Shown piece by piece: positions 55,633 to 64,000 of a stretch of DNA of 64,000 bases; position 1 is the first letter of the stretch; every line of letters starts with the position of its first letter. The position numbers and the translations under genes are program-made. The DNA is from Candidatus Heimdallarchaeota archaeon LC_3 (GTDB lineage: Archaea > Asgardarchaeota > Heimdallarchaeia > Hodarchaeales > LC-3). The stretch lies in contig MDVS01000131.1 of assembly GCA_001940645.1 (NCBI GenBank), positions 1 to 64,000 on the forward strand. The letters run 5' to 3'. Under the pieces are notes generated by a model. That model was not told where the DNA came from. It saw only the letters and a list, made by a program, of their open reading frames with translations, and ran no database searches.

Positions 55633-58164
55633 TTAACGATACCTCCAATACGAATTAGGAGGAAATAAAATTGGTCGATTATCTGTGTGTTGATTAGGGG
55701 AGCCTACTTGCACCGCTTGAATGCGGGAGTTAGGTTCAGAATCAACCAAATGTCCAAGTACTCGACTCGTGCAAGCTAATACTAGCAAAGACTCTGCACG
55801 ACTATAGGCCACAAAAAACTTGCGGATCACATCCGCAAAGGAAGAATCTATCGGATCTTCTACAATCGGATCCATTGGTGAATACGGCCGGAGCCGTCTG
55901 GTAAGCCAAATGTTGGCTATACCATGGATAGGAAAGTAACGAGGACGCCAAGACTTATGATTCATCGTGATTTCAGAACCAATGTCAATAATAGTAATAG
56001 GAAATTCCAAACCCTTGGCGGTCCAAATTGTGCGAGCTACCATGCGATCTCGAGGAGCTGTTTCTAATAAGGTCTCATCCACATTAATACTACCTGATGC
56101 TAAGGGGATAAAAAAGCTCACAATGGCTGATCGAACAGATACTTGCCATTTGGTAGGATCTGCAGTATCGTTTACTAATTTTTCTCCCCACCCCCCGATA
56201 ATGGATAATTGATTGAGAAGGTTAACCATAGAGGAAAAGTAAACAATTCCTTCTTTATCATTAGTGAAATAAGGAAACCAACGAAGTAAGTCATAGAGAA
56301 TTCGGGAAATAGACATGGTTGACCGACCCTCCCTCCAATTCTCGACTAGTTGATTATGAGTCCAATTAACTTTTCGTTTCTGATGCCATGCCTCAACATA
56401 CAGACGTAAATCCGCTATATTCTCATGTAAATGTGCATCTTCTTCATGAGTATCTTGTAGAATTGCACGAGCTTCATTTCTCCATTGTTGAAGTCGATCT
56501 AATGAATCTTGGTCTACTCGTAATCTATCTTGAATTGTACTATCAGGATCTATCATTAAAAGCGTTAAGCCTAAAAGATTACGTGCAGAAGGAATATCAT
56601 TGTAGGAACGGCCTTGTGGATTGAAAATCGAATAATTATACTCACTCATCGCTTGACGTAAATGCCCTAAAAATTTAATGTTTTGACCCATGCTTTCTTG
56701 GATTGAATTGGCAATTATGGCGATATCACCACGATTAGGACATAAATAGGGGTCGTTTGGATCATCGATAACTAAACCCGGCTCTGCTGAAACTTGATGC
56801 ACAAATCGGGCTATTTCTCTAGCTAATTGCTGCGAATTTTCTGCCGTAATGAAAATAAGAGGGGGATTATAGGGTCGTCCTTCTAGATTAGCAAAAATTG
56901 TTGCAGGTTTATCTTCTACACGGAATTGTTCAAATTGGGGAAAAAGTGTTAAAAATCTGTTATAAAAGTCAATAATTCCTGCGGTAGACCGATAATTATT
57001 GGTTAAAAATCGAATTTGAATTTCTTCAGGAAAGACTCCGTCTATTTGATGAACAAGGCGATCAGGAAATTGAGTAAATAATTCGACCGTGGATCCACGA
57101 AACCGATATAACGATTGATCATCATCTCCCACTACTGAGATTGATGCTGAAGCATCAGTTTGTCGGATTATCCGAAAAATTTGGAAATATATCTGTTCCT
57201 GTAAAAAGTTAGTGTCTTGGTATTCATCAATAAGTAAATGGGCTAAGTTTTCTAATAACAACTGGACATTGACGTCAACGCCTAACTGCTCAGAAGAATA
57301 CACGGAATCTAAAATCGATTGAGGAATTGAATCCACATGAATTAAGTACGCGAAATATAATGCGAGAGTTGAAAAAGAGTATAAATTCCGTTGATGCATT
57401 TGATTCCAAAATTGTTGTATTACAGCAATGGTAAGATTGTGAGCTTCTTGTAACTCGGGGAGTTCAGGTTGCCAAGCTGTTATATCGACAAAATCTGCAA
57501 TTAGACGATCCGAAAGCGTAAGTAAACGATTTATTTGCTGAGCGAAGGAGTTTGCAAATCGATAATTTCGACTTTGACTTTCGGCTTCTTCCCAAGTGTC
57601 ATTTTCAAGAGTTAAAAGATAAAAACCTATTTGTTGTCTGTCTTGTTGTGGTAGACTTGAGTAAATTCTAGTGAGTAACACGCGTACACCTTGACTATCC
57701 AATAAAGTCCCTAATAATCCTTGACTAGCTTGGGCTTGGGTTAACATTTCTTGGAGAATACTATCCAATGTACCAACGATAATGGATGGATAATCAATGT
57801 CTATTTCAAATCCATTTTGATTTAAATGCTCAACAAGTTGAAGACCCCATCCTTGAATGCGGGATCGTAGTTCTTCTGCAGTTTTTTTTGTAAATGTAGT
57901 AATTAATATCGAATTCGGAGAATTTCCACACACAAATATTAAATAGAGAACTCTCAAGACTAAAACAGTTGTTTTACCACTTCCTGGACCAGCTACAATA
58001 AATTGAATTTGTTGCAATGGGTCAATTAATGTTTCACGTTGTGATACATTAATATTGGGATTATCATCATGAATTCTAAAATCTTTATCTAAAACAATTG
58101 CTAATATATCTAAAAATTCTTGTTCATCAATTATTTGAGCTGGAGGAATCTGATTATGAGCCAA
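55633..58164 (-). CDS. UvrD/Rep-type superfamily 1 helicase
   Basis: 843 residues. GPGSGKTT (59-66), LLIDEYQDTNF (Walker B), GDDDQSLYRFRGS, LTNNYRST, WTAKGLEF and VAYSRAESLLV are motifs I to VI of SF1A helicases in order. It should translocate 3'-5' on single-stranded DNA and unwind duplexes. There is no nuclease domain in the protein itself; the next gene supplies one with no gap between them (start 55632, stop 55633). Divergent from the NurA-HerA operon 490 bases away, suggesting one functional locus. Confidence 0.9.
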   Translation of the reverse strand: MAHNQIPPAQIIDEQEFLDILAIVLDKDFRIHDDNPNINVSQRETLIDPLQQIQFIVAGPGSGKTTVLVLRVLYLIFVCGNSPNSILITTFTKKTAEELRSRIQGWGLQLVEHLNQNGFEIDIDYPSIIVGTLDSILQEMLTQAQASQGLLGTLLDSQGVRVLLTRIYSSLPQQDRQQIGFYLLTLENDTWEEAESQSRNYRFANSFAQQINRLLTLSDRLIADFVDITAWQPELPELQEAHNLTIAVIQQFWNQMHQRNLYSFSTLALYFAYLIHVDSIPQSILDSVYSSEQLGVDVNVQLLLENLAHLLIDEYQDTNFLQEQIYFQIFRIIRQTDASASISVVGDDDQSLYRFRGSTVELFTQFPDRLVHQIDGVFPEEIQIRFLTNNYRSTAGIIDFYNRFLTLFPQFEQFRVEDKPATIFANLEGRPYNPPLIFITAENSQQLAREIARFVHQVSAEPGLVIDDPNDPYLCPNRGDIAIIANSIQESMGQNIKFLGHLRQAMSEYNYSIFNPQGRSYNDIPSARNLLGLTLLMIDPDSTIQDRLRVDQDSLDRLQQWRNEARAILQDTHEEDAHLHENIADLRLYVEAWHQKRKVNWTHNQLVENWREGRSTMSISRILYDLLRWFPYFTNDKEGIVYFSSMVNLLNQLSIIGGWGEKLVNDTADPTKWQVSVRSAIVSFFIPLASGSINVDETLLETAPRDRMVARTIWTAKGLEFPITIIDIGSEITMNHKSWRPRYFPIHGIANIWLTRRLRPYSPMDPIVEDPIDSSFADVIRKFFVAYSRAESLLVLACTSRVLGHLVDSEPNSRIQAVQVGSPNQHTDNRPILFPPNSYWRYR

Positions 58165-58655
58165 TTACCTACCCCATTAACTTATGAATAGAAACAGATT
58201 TGTTTCACTTGCTTTTATTTTTGTTTTTAATTCTTTTGATATTTTGAGCTGATTTAATTAATAAGTAATAAATATTAGGTAAATTCTTCTAACTAAAAAG
58301 ATCGATTTTTGGTATTAAATTCAAATTAATTTAATATGAATTGTTAAAACATAGTCATCCTTGGTTGAAAGAGTTATTTAAAAGTTCATTAAGACCACTA
58401 TTAATCCATGATATGGGATATTTGAAGAAAAAACGGTTTATATCACGAACAGAAAAAGAAATTTGTCTTATTTTTCCAGGGAGGTGTATTTATATTGTGA
58501 TGCCAAAGTATTATTTAATGACTCCAATAAAAACAAATAAATGTCTGATCGAATTTTTATTTTTTAAGCAAAAATTTAATTGCACAAACTCAGAATAAAT
58601 ATATATCAGTTTATATTTCTTTATTATATTCATTGATTTGATTAAGGGGAATCAT
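58165..58655. promoter_or_regulatory. Divergent promoter region, UvrD versus NurA
   Basis: About 490 AT-rich bases holding the promoters of both transcription units. An 85-codon plus-strand frame (58341-58598) reads LKHSHPWLKELF, RISRTEKEICLIFPG and a Cys/Phe-rich end. It has no known family, so I do not call it as a gene. AAGGGG lies seven bases before the NurA start at 58656. Confidence 0.45.
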
Positions 58656-59822
58656 TTGGCATATGACGAAAAAACTGTAAAAGAAAGACTTTCAGATTTT
58701 GAATTACCCTCAGAAGATTCAAATGCTCCAGTAGAGTTAATTAAAGATGCCATTGAAGGGGGTATGAAATATCAACAGAAAATTTTAGACAATATTAAGC
58801 AAATCCAATTATTAATAACAGCAGAGTCAAAAAATTGGCTAAGTTCCCCCAATTTAGATACACCTACCTATCAAATTGTGGGCGGAGTGGATGGGAGTTT
58901 TTTTCCTATTCCAAGTTTAGCCGGATATTGGTATACGCCATTTTCAATAGCCATGATCAGCTTTGAATCTTTACAAGACGCAACACATATTGGATTAAAT
59001 GTGAAATCCGAATCTGATTTTTTTCACCCTCCACCCAAAGCGACTCAAGTAGTTGAAGGATTTAGTTCCTATTTCGAAAGCATTCCAATGCTAATTAGAC
59101 GAAGAGCAGCCCAGTTGATGTTATACGGTGAAACAAGAGCCATCGAATTAATAACAGACAAATTACCGGCAAATAGTATGATTTTTATTGATGGTCCAGT
59201 TGTGGATCCTCCTGCAGGAGCGCCTTTGGATCTAATTAGTAAAAGAGTGGAAGCCATCAAGACAGCATGGGAAAAAAACATAATTATTGTCGGAATTGTC
59301 AAACGAATCCATGATTCCTACCTAAGTAAACGGTTATTTGAGGAAAGATGGGCCATCACTAATTGGTATTCATTTAATATGGGTGATCGCGTTCTTATGT
59401 CTCCATTATTTGACCAGTACCGTGAAGAATTTGATGGATTTGATCATAAACTATTTACTCCATGGATGGATACAAGTACGGAGACACAAGATGCTGTTTT
59501 ATATAATTTAAGAGGTCTCAAACGAATTTCTGGGTTATATCAAAGTGCACGAAACACAGGGCTCACCAGAATTGAAGTATTTGTCCGATCTTCTGTTAAC
59601 GATGATTTTATCAATACGATTTGGGATAAAGTTAAGATCGCAACTGGTAAATGGACCTATCCTGGACATTCTTGGCCGGTTCCGGTCATCGCAGCCCATG
59701 AAAATTGCAAAATTTCAAAAGAAATGGCCATCACATTGCATCAAGAATTTATTTCCAAATTAGTGGGTGGGGATCAACATGCATTTTCATCAATTTATTC
59801 ACTTATGTTAAATGAGGTTTAA
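58656..59822 (+). CDS. nurA: NurA nuclease
   Basis: About 388 residues from the TTG at 58656; AAGGGG sits seven bases upstream, which favours it over the TTG at 58638. The NurA domain shows GGVDGSFFPIPS (D79-G80), the second Asp-Gly in MIFIDGPVVDPP (D179-G180), and a C-terminal YPGHSWPVPVIAAHENCKIS. NurA is a 5'-3' single-strand and double-strand nuclease stimulated by HerA. HerA follows 3 bases after the stop, the usual archaeal order. It can serve in double-strand-break resection or, as here with UvrD and an extra ATPase, in a defence cassette. Confidence 0.88.
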   Translation: MAYDEKTVKERLSDFELPSEDSNAPVELIKDAIEGGMKYQQKILDNIKQIQLLITAESKNWLSSPNLDTPTYQIVGGVDGSFFPIPSLAGYWYTPFSIAMISFESLQDATHIGLNVKSESDFFHPPPKATQVVEGFSSYFESIPMLIRRRAAQLMLYGETRAIELITDKLPANSMIFIDGPVVDPPAGAPLDLISKRVEAIKTAWEKNIIIVGIVKRIHDSYLSKRLFEERWAITNWYSFNMGDRVLMSPLFDQYREEFDGFDHKLFTPWMDTSTETQDAVLYNLRGLKRISGLYQSARNTGLTRIEVFVRSSVNDDFINTIWDKVKIATGKWTYPGHSWPVPVIAAHENCKISKEMAITLHQEFISKLVGGDQHAFSSIYSLMLNEV

Positions 59823-59825
59823 TCA

Positions 59826-61505
59826 TTGAATAATAATTCGCTAGCTTTAATATTATCGGCACCAGATACGTCCTTAGTCCAAGCCCAAGTAATAAATGTT
59901 TCAAACTCATCCAATAATGGCTACAGACGTATTTTTGAAGGAAAATATGTTCAAATTAATAGGAGGACAAAAAATGATGAGATTTTAGGAAGAATTTCCA
60001 AGATAATTCCGTACAATTCTTTCTATAATGTGGGAGATGCTTGGACGGAAGCCAGAAAAAGAGGACTAACTCTACCGACTGGTATCTCACGCACATATAC
60101 AGTTATCGAAATTGATCTACTTAGAATTTTAAAAGGGGCATATTCTATTGATATTCCTCCCCTACCAGGTGATTTGGTTTACGAATTATCTGAAGACTCA
60201 CTACGAAGCATGTTCGGAGATTTCAATAATCAACCTTGGATCCCATTTGGACATATTATTGGTTATCCTAATGTCCAAATACCACTCTTAGTGAATAACA
60301 TAACGCAACATCTAGCAATTTTTGGTACCACGGGAAGTGGAAAATCTTTCAATGCCGGGATATTATTTCAAGAATTATCCAGAATACGATTTAAAAATCA
60401 TTTTGTCCCATTTCCAATATTATTAATTGATGCCCATGGTGATTATACAGCTTTTAAGGACCATTGTAAAATTCAGGCTACAGAAAATTTTGACGAAAAT
60501 AAGTCATTGCTTTTCGATGATGTCATCCGATTTAGTTTCCCTTTAGCTTTCGAAGGCAGTAACGAAGATCATTATGATAAAAAAATTGGATTAAATTTAG
60601 GTGAACTTGGTATTCGTAATGTCGCTGAAATCATTCTTATCTTTCATAGGGGAACCTTAGAGGGATCCGAACAACAAGTGGCAAGTTTAGAAATTGCATT
60701 AACAGGAATACTAGATAAAGAAGACATATCAGAAGAAAATATGAATAAATTCTTCACAAGTGACCAAAGATTTGATGATTTAGTAAATTTTATTGAAGAT
60801 TATGATTCTACAGTCATGCATTCCTCTTCAAAATCGGCAATTATTAGAGCATTAAGAAATTTTAGGCAAGAAATTGAAAGAACTCATAAGCTTTTGTCCG
60901 TTAACTCCGAATTAACTAAACAGGGATGGATCGACAAATTAGTAAACAAAGAAAATCCAAAGTTTTATATAATTGATTTTTCTTCTCAAGGAGCTCCTGG
61001 TGCCTCTCAACAAGTTAAACAATTAGTTGTTGCATATTTAGCTACGCGATTGTTTCGACAGTTTATGAATTATAGTGTTAAAAAGAAAAGAAAGTATATC
61101 TTATTTGCAATCGAAGAGGCTCAAATATTTTGTCCGTCACAACAGTTTTCGAGCTCAGCTAAACTGACTCATAAGATTTTATTTGATATTGCAACGCAAG
61201 GAAGAAAATTTGGTTTATCTTTATGTTTAATTTCACAAAGGCCCTCTTTTTTGGACTCTAATATTGTTTCAATGTGTAACTCATTTGTAATTCAAAGAAT
61301 AGCCCAAGATGATATACCGTTTGTATTAAAAGTAACTGGAGGATTACCGACTTCTGTGAAAAACAGATTGACTAATTTACCAACCGGTCAAGCTATTTTA
61401 ACTGGTCAATTAATTCCTACACCATACAGTTTAATCTGTAAAATACCAAAAAGCCAGCGCATAGTTTCTCATCAAACAGGAACTGTCAACATTATGGAGG
61501 AATAA
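59826..61505 (+). CDS. herA: HerA hexameric DNA translocase
   Basis: 559 residues. A HAS-barrel N-terminus is followed by Walker A FGTTGSGKS (about 166-174), LLIDAHGDYTAF, and Walker B with glutamate in ILFAIEEAQIFCP. Then come QGRKFGLSLCLISQRPS and a C-terminal region with AILTGQLIPTPYS. It should form a hexamer that pumps duplex DNA into the NurA nuclease. It begins with TTG three bases after nurA and ends two bases before the next gene, so the three are one operon. Unlike the HerA at 40141, it has a conventional P-loop and no stop codons. Confidence 0.9.
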   Translation: MNNNSLALILSAPDTSLVQAQVINVSNSSNNGYRRIFEGKYVQINRRTKNDEILGRISKIIPYNSFYNVGDAWTEARKRGLTLPTGISRTYTVIEIDLLRILKGAYSIDIPPLPGDLVYELSEDSLRSMFGDFNNQPWIPFGHIIGYPNVQIPLLVNNITQHLAIFGTTGSGKSFNAGILFQELSRIRFKNHFVPFPILLIDAHGDYTAFKDHCKIQATENFDENKSLLFDDVIRFSFPLAFEGSNEDHYDKKIGLNLGELGIRNVAEIILIFHRGTLEGSEQQVASLEIALTGILDKEDISEENMNKFFTSDQRFDDLVNFIEDYDSTVMHSSSKSAIIRALRNFRQEIERTHKLLSVNSELTKQGWIDKLVNKENPKFYIIDFSSQGAPGASQQVKQLVVAYLATRLFRQFMNYSVKKKRKYILFAIEEAQIFCPSQQFSSSAKLTHKILFDIATQGRKFGLSLCLISQRPSFLDSNIVSMCNSFVIQRIAQDDIPFVLKVTGGLPTSVKNRLTNLPTGQAILTGQLIPTPYSLICKIPKSQRIVSHQTGTVNIMEE

Positions 61506-61507
61506 TA

Positions 61508-64000
61508 ATGGTCACAACAACCGTATTTAAAATGTTACCAGACCGTTCTAGTACTACTCTTGGAGAATTTCCTCACATAAAATTACCTTCTCGTAAAAAT
61601 TTAGAAAATGAAATTGCTAATTATCTTAAAAAAACAATTCACCAAGGAACAAAACCCAGTGGTTTAATTGTTATTGGAGAATGGGGAGAAGGAAAAACTG
61701 AAATTTATGATTCTTATATAACAACGCACACTTCTCAAAGTAATGATATAAATTTAGTATTAAGTGGGCGGTCGTTTATTAATTCGTTAGTGTCAAATGA
61801 TGTTAAATCATTAATAGAAAATACTACTTTAGAAGCTGAAATATTTCTATTTACCATCATTTTCGCAATGCGAGACTATTCCCGAATTAAGAATTTACCA
61901 TTTCCAGAATTGCCTGATATTCAACGAATCCAAAAACCACATGAATTTATTAACTCATGGTTGGAAAGATTATTTAACAACAATACTGACCAAAATCTAA
62001 TTATATTTTTTGATGAATTTGAAGATTTACTACAAGAAGAAGAAGCACTTAAACGCGCAACAAAAGGCCTAAAAAGTGTTTTAAATAATGCAATCGAATT
62101 AGGAGAAAATCAAAAATATCAGAAAAATGTTCATTTTATTTTAGCTTGTTCTCCTAGTGCATATTATAGAATAACTAAATCAAAAACTGAAAAAGAAAAA
62201 TACGGTGATTTTTCGAGTCGTTTAATTGAGAAACGATTTCCACAAGTACCGGAAGTAGAATCGTTAGATTTTCTTAATGAAACGTTAAAAGCTTGTTGGA
62301 AAGATGAAGTACCGGTTCCTCATCCTTTGATATCAGTTGGATGTTTAAATACTATTGCAAGGGTATCACAAGGAAATCCAAGAAAAATGAAGGATTTACT
62401 AAGTAATGTGTTAAGTCAATCTGCAGAGGATGGTGTGTTTCATCAAATTACTGGCGAAAAAATCTTAAATTCGCTAAAAAATGAAAGTGTTTCCGTTTAT
62501 GGTGCAGATGTTGATGCTTTAAATAAAGAGTTCTGGGATCGCTTGACTATTATTATTGAAAGGAAGAAAGATGATTTAACATTAGTTAAAAATTTATTCA
62601 AACTAATTTCGGCCCTATTTGGCGAATTAAATGCATATCCCGTTGAGGATTTAAGGGAAAGGTTAAATCTATCATCGATTGATGAATTCATTAAAGTAAT
62701 AACTAGTTTAAAGTATTTATTGATTGATAATTTTGGTAAAGAGTTTGAAATTTATAATTATTATAAATCTGATTTTGAATCAGTTGAAGACTTGATAACC
62801 AATGTTTTCTTAGAAGGAATGAGTGGAAAACTAGAAAAAACTGAATCTTATGAAAATGCAATCATATTTGGGAAAATTTCTATTCCTAAAACTCAGATAC
62901 TAGCAATCTTTAGTTATTATACATTTGATGAAAATCAAAACGTAAAATCAAATTGCATCATTCCAGATCTAGATTTGTTACCAAAGCTCTTGTCAGATTT
63001 AAAAACTTTTGAATTAAACAATCTCAAAAGATTACTTGAAAATCACATAATTAAAGAACAGGAGTTCTATAAAATTTCGGATACTATAGCGTTAAGATTA
63101 TATCCATCTCCTATTCCTATTGGCCTTGATTTTATAGAAGATAAAGAATTAAGACTAAGCGTATCAAGGCAAATAATGTCTAAGCTTGATGAACTTTCAA
63201 GAGAATATCTTCCAGAATATTTTGCTAAATATTTTGGTGAAATTGATGAGTACCAATGGATAATAAAAGATATCCTCAATGTTGATGGTATCTGGGAGGC
63301 AACAATGATATTAAATGATAAATCAGAACCATTTGATATTAGATTTATTTTCAAGTCTGGAGAAATTGATGAAGATGATTTTTCTCAGATATACCATAGG
63401 GAAAAACCGAGTTTTTTACTTCATGCTTCCCACTTATCGGAAGAAACTGTAAATACAATTGATAAATTTAATCAAAAACTTGAAATTGGGTCAATCATCC
63501 CAATTTATATGAATCCAGGAGATGTAAGACGATTAATTAGCTTTGCTTTCTGTGATGATAAATATTTTAGTTCAGAGGATCATAGGGAAAAAATCAATAT
63601 TGAAATTTTTACAGCGGAAAAACGAATTTTTTTCCGAGATGAATTAGAAATTCAACAATACTTGGCGGATTGGATTATTCAGTGTAAAGATGTAGGGAAA
63701 ATCATACCTGAAATTAGTTTTAAATCATCATCAAAAAATCTCTATTTAGCGCTAAACTATTTATTCACTGGAACCACTTTATTGGAAAATAAAAGACAAT
63801 ACACAATTGCTGAATGTTTTAATGCAGTCAGGGATGATTGGCAGGATGGTTTTACAAATTGGGGAGATTCAGGTATCAGTGGTGCAGACTGGACTGTCAC
63901 TCCGATTAGTGACCAGTTAAATTCATTAGTACAAGCTAATTTAATTGAACTATCTGAAGATGAGGATCCTCAAAACAAGCAAGTTTCTTTTTTCTTACAC
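61508..64000 (+). CDS. Large P-loop ATPase of the NurA-HerA operon, partial
   Basis: The frame is open for 831 codons to the window edge. Walker A GEWGEGKT is at 57-64, Walker B LIIFFDEFEDLL near 164-175. A sensor-1-like FILACSPSAYYRI and GNPRKMKDLLSN (a sensor-2-like Arg) follow. It therefore resembles Orc/STAND-type AAA ATPases. The rest, residues 310-831, is helical and mixed, with a winged-helix-like look in places and no nuclease motif so far. Its ATG overlaps nothing and follows HerA by two bases. Probably the sensing or loading subunit of the cassette. It has some formal likeness to BrxC-like ATPases, but this is not established. Confidence 0.75.
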   Translation, partial: MVTTTVFKMLPDRSSTTLGEFPHIKLPSRKNLENEIANYLKKTIHQGTKPSGLIVIGEWGEGKTEIYDSYITTHTSQSNDINLVLSGRSFINSLVSNDVKSLIENTTLEAEIFLFTIIFAMRDYSRIKNLPFPELPDIQRIQKPHEFINSWLERLFNNNTDQNLIIFFDEFEDLLQEEEALKRATKGLKSVLNNAIELGENQKYQKNVHFILACSPSAYYRITKSKTEKEKYGDFSSRLIEKRFPQVPEVESLDFLNETLKACWKDEVPVPHPLISVGCLNTIARVSQGNPRKMKDLLSNVLSQSAEDGVFHQITGEKILNSLKNESVSVYGADVDALNKEFWDRLTIIIERKKDDLTLVKNLFKLISALFGELNAYPVEDLRERLNLSSIDEFIKVITSLKYLLIDNFGKEFEIYNYYKSDFESVEDLITNVFLEGMSGKLEKTESYENAIIFGKISIPKTQILAIFSYYTFDENQNVKSNCIIPDLDLLPKLLSDLKTFELNNLKRLLENHIIKEQEFYKISDTIALRLYPSPIPIGLDFIEDKELRLSVSRQIMSKLDELSREYLPEYFAKYFGEIDEYQWIIKDILNVDGIWEATMILNDKSEPFDIRFIFKSGEIDEDDFSQIYHREKPSFLLHASHLSEETVNTIDKFNQKLEIGSIIPIYMNPGDVRRLISFAFCDDKYFSSEDHREKINIEIFTAEKRIFFRDELEIQQYLADWIIQCKDVGKIIPEISFKSSSKNLYLALNYLFTGTTLLENKRQYTIAECFNAVRDDWQDGFTNWGDSGISGADWTVTPISDQLNSLVQANLIELSEDEDPQNKQVSFFLH

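Noticed and set aside
58341..58598. 85-codon plus-strand frame upstream of nurA
   Set aside because: No recognisable domain and it lies in a divergent promoter region; kept only as a possibility in the region note.
1..64000. tRNA, rRNA, CRISPR array, riboswitch or replication origin
   Set aside because: None was found by reading both strands; no clover-leaf with a plausible anticodon stem or regular short repeats was seen. A tRNAscan or covariance-model search was not possible here.

Overview
The window looks like a low-GC archaeal chromosome segment, possibly from an Asgard (Heimdall/Loki-type) archaeon. Pointers are HerA-NurA pairs, HicAB and PIN/UPF0175 toxin-antitoxin genes, a small OB-fold single-strand-binding protein next to a CxxC zinc-ribbon protein, large Asn/Thr-rich surface proteins ending in a short hydrophobic segment plus a basic tail, and a viperin close to the eukaryotic type. 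No rRNA, tRNA or ribosomal protein gene is present, so the lineage is inference.

Layout. (1) 1-12.3 kb is a gene-decay zone. It holds the end of an IS4-type transposase, remnants of membrane and surface proteins, three toxin-antitoxin cassettes (VapBC-like, HicAB, PIN/UPF0175) and an 808-bp direct duplication carrying a short-chain dehydrogenase; one copy is broken by a TAG. A short intact run follows: membrane protein, acyltransferase, MDR-family oxidoreductase, SSB and zinc ribbon. (2) 12.3-28.2 kb encodes surface and envelope proteins: a roughly 2,370-residue DOMON plus 22-module fibronectin-III protein interrupted once by TAA, a secreted LanC-like protein, an 830-aa secreted protein, and a repeated two-gene unit (zinc-ribbon membrane protein plus multi-pass acidic coiled-coil protein). 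(3) 28.3-38.9 kb is a defence block: SIR2-STAND NTPase, PLD-helicase-DUF3427 protein, and dndCDE for DNA phosphorothioation.

(4) 38.9-48.9 kb is a tightly packed ten-gene minus-strand operon, convergent with dndE (8 bp apart). In order it encodes a PIN nuclease, two paralogous zinc-ribbon proteins, an AAA+ ATPase, an unknown protein, a 41-aa protein, a Rad50/SMC-like ATPase with a C2H2 element in its coiled coil, a third zinc-ribbon protein, a HerA ATPase with two in-frame stops, and a NurA-like nuclease. It resembles a rebuilt archaeal HerA-NurA-Rad50 end-resection machine placed beside a DNA-modification operon. It is the best candidate here for an undescribed system. (5) 49.2-54.3 kb has a broken small gene, a NadM-like nucleotidyltransferase overlapping an Rph/PEP-synthase-like phosphotransferase, a viperin, a frameshifted gene and an RNase III fragment. 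(6) 54.4-64.0 kb has a UvrD-type helicase with a Cas4/AddB-like nuclease, divergent from NurA, HerA and a large P-loop ATPase that runs off the window.

Many genes are broken by single in-frame stops of all three kinds (TAA, TAG, TGA). This argues against codon reassignment. It suggests real decay of accessory DNA, or a consensus that mixes strains.
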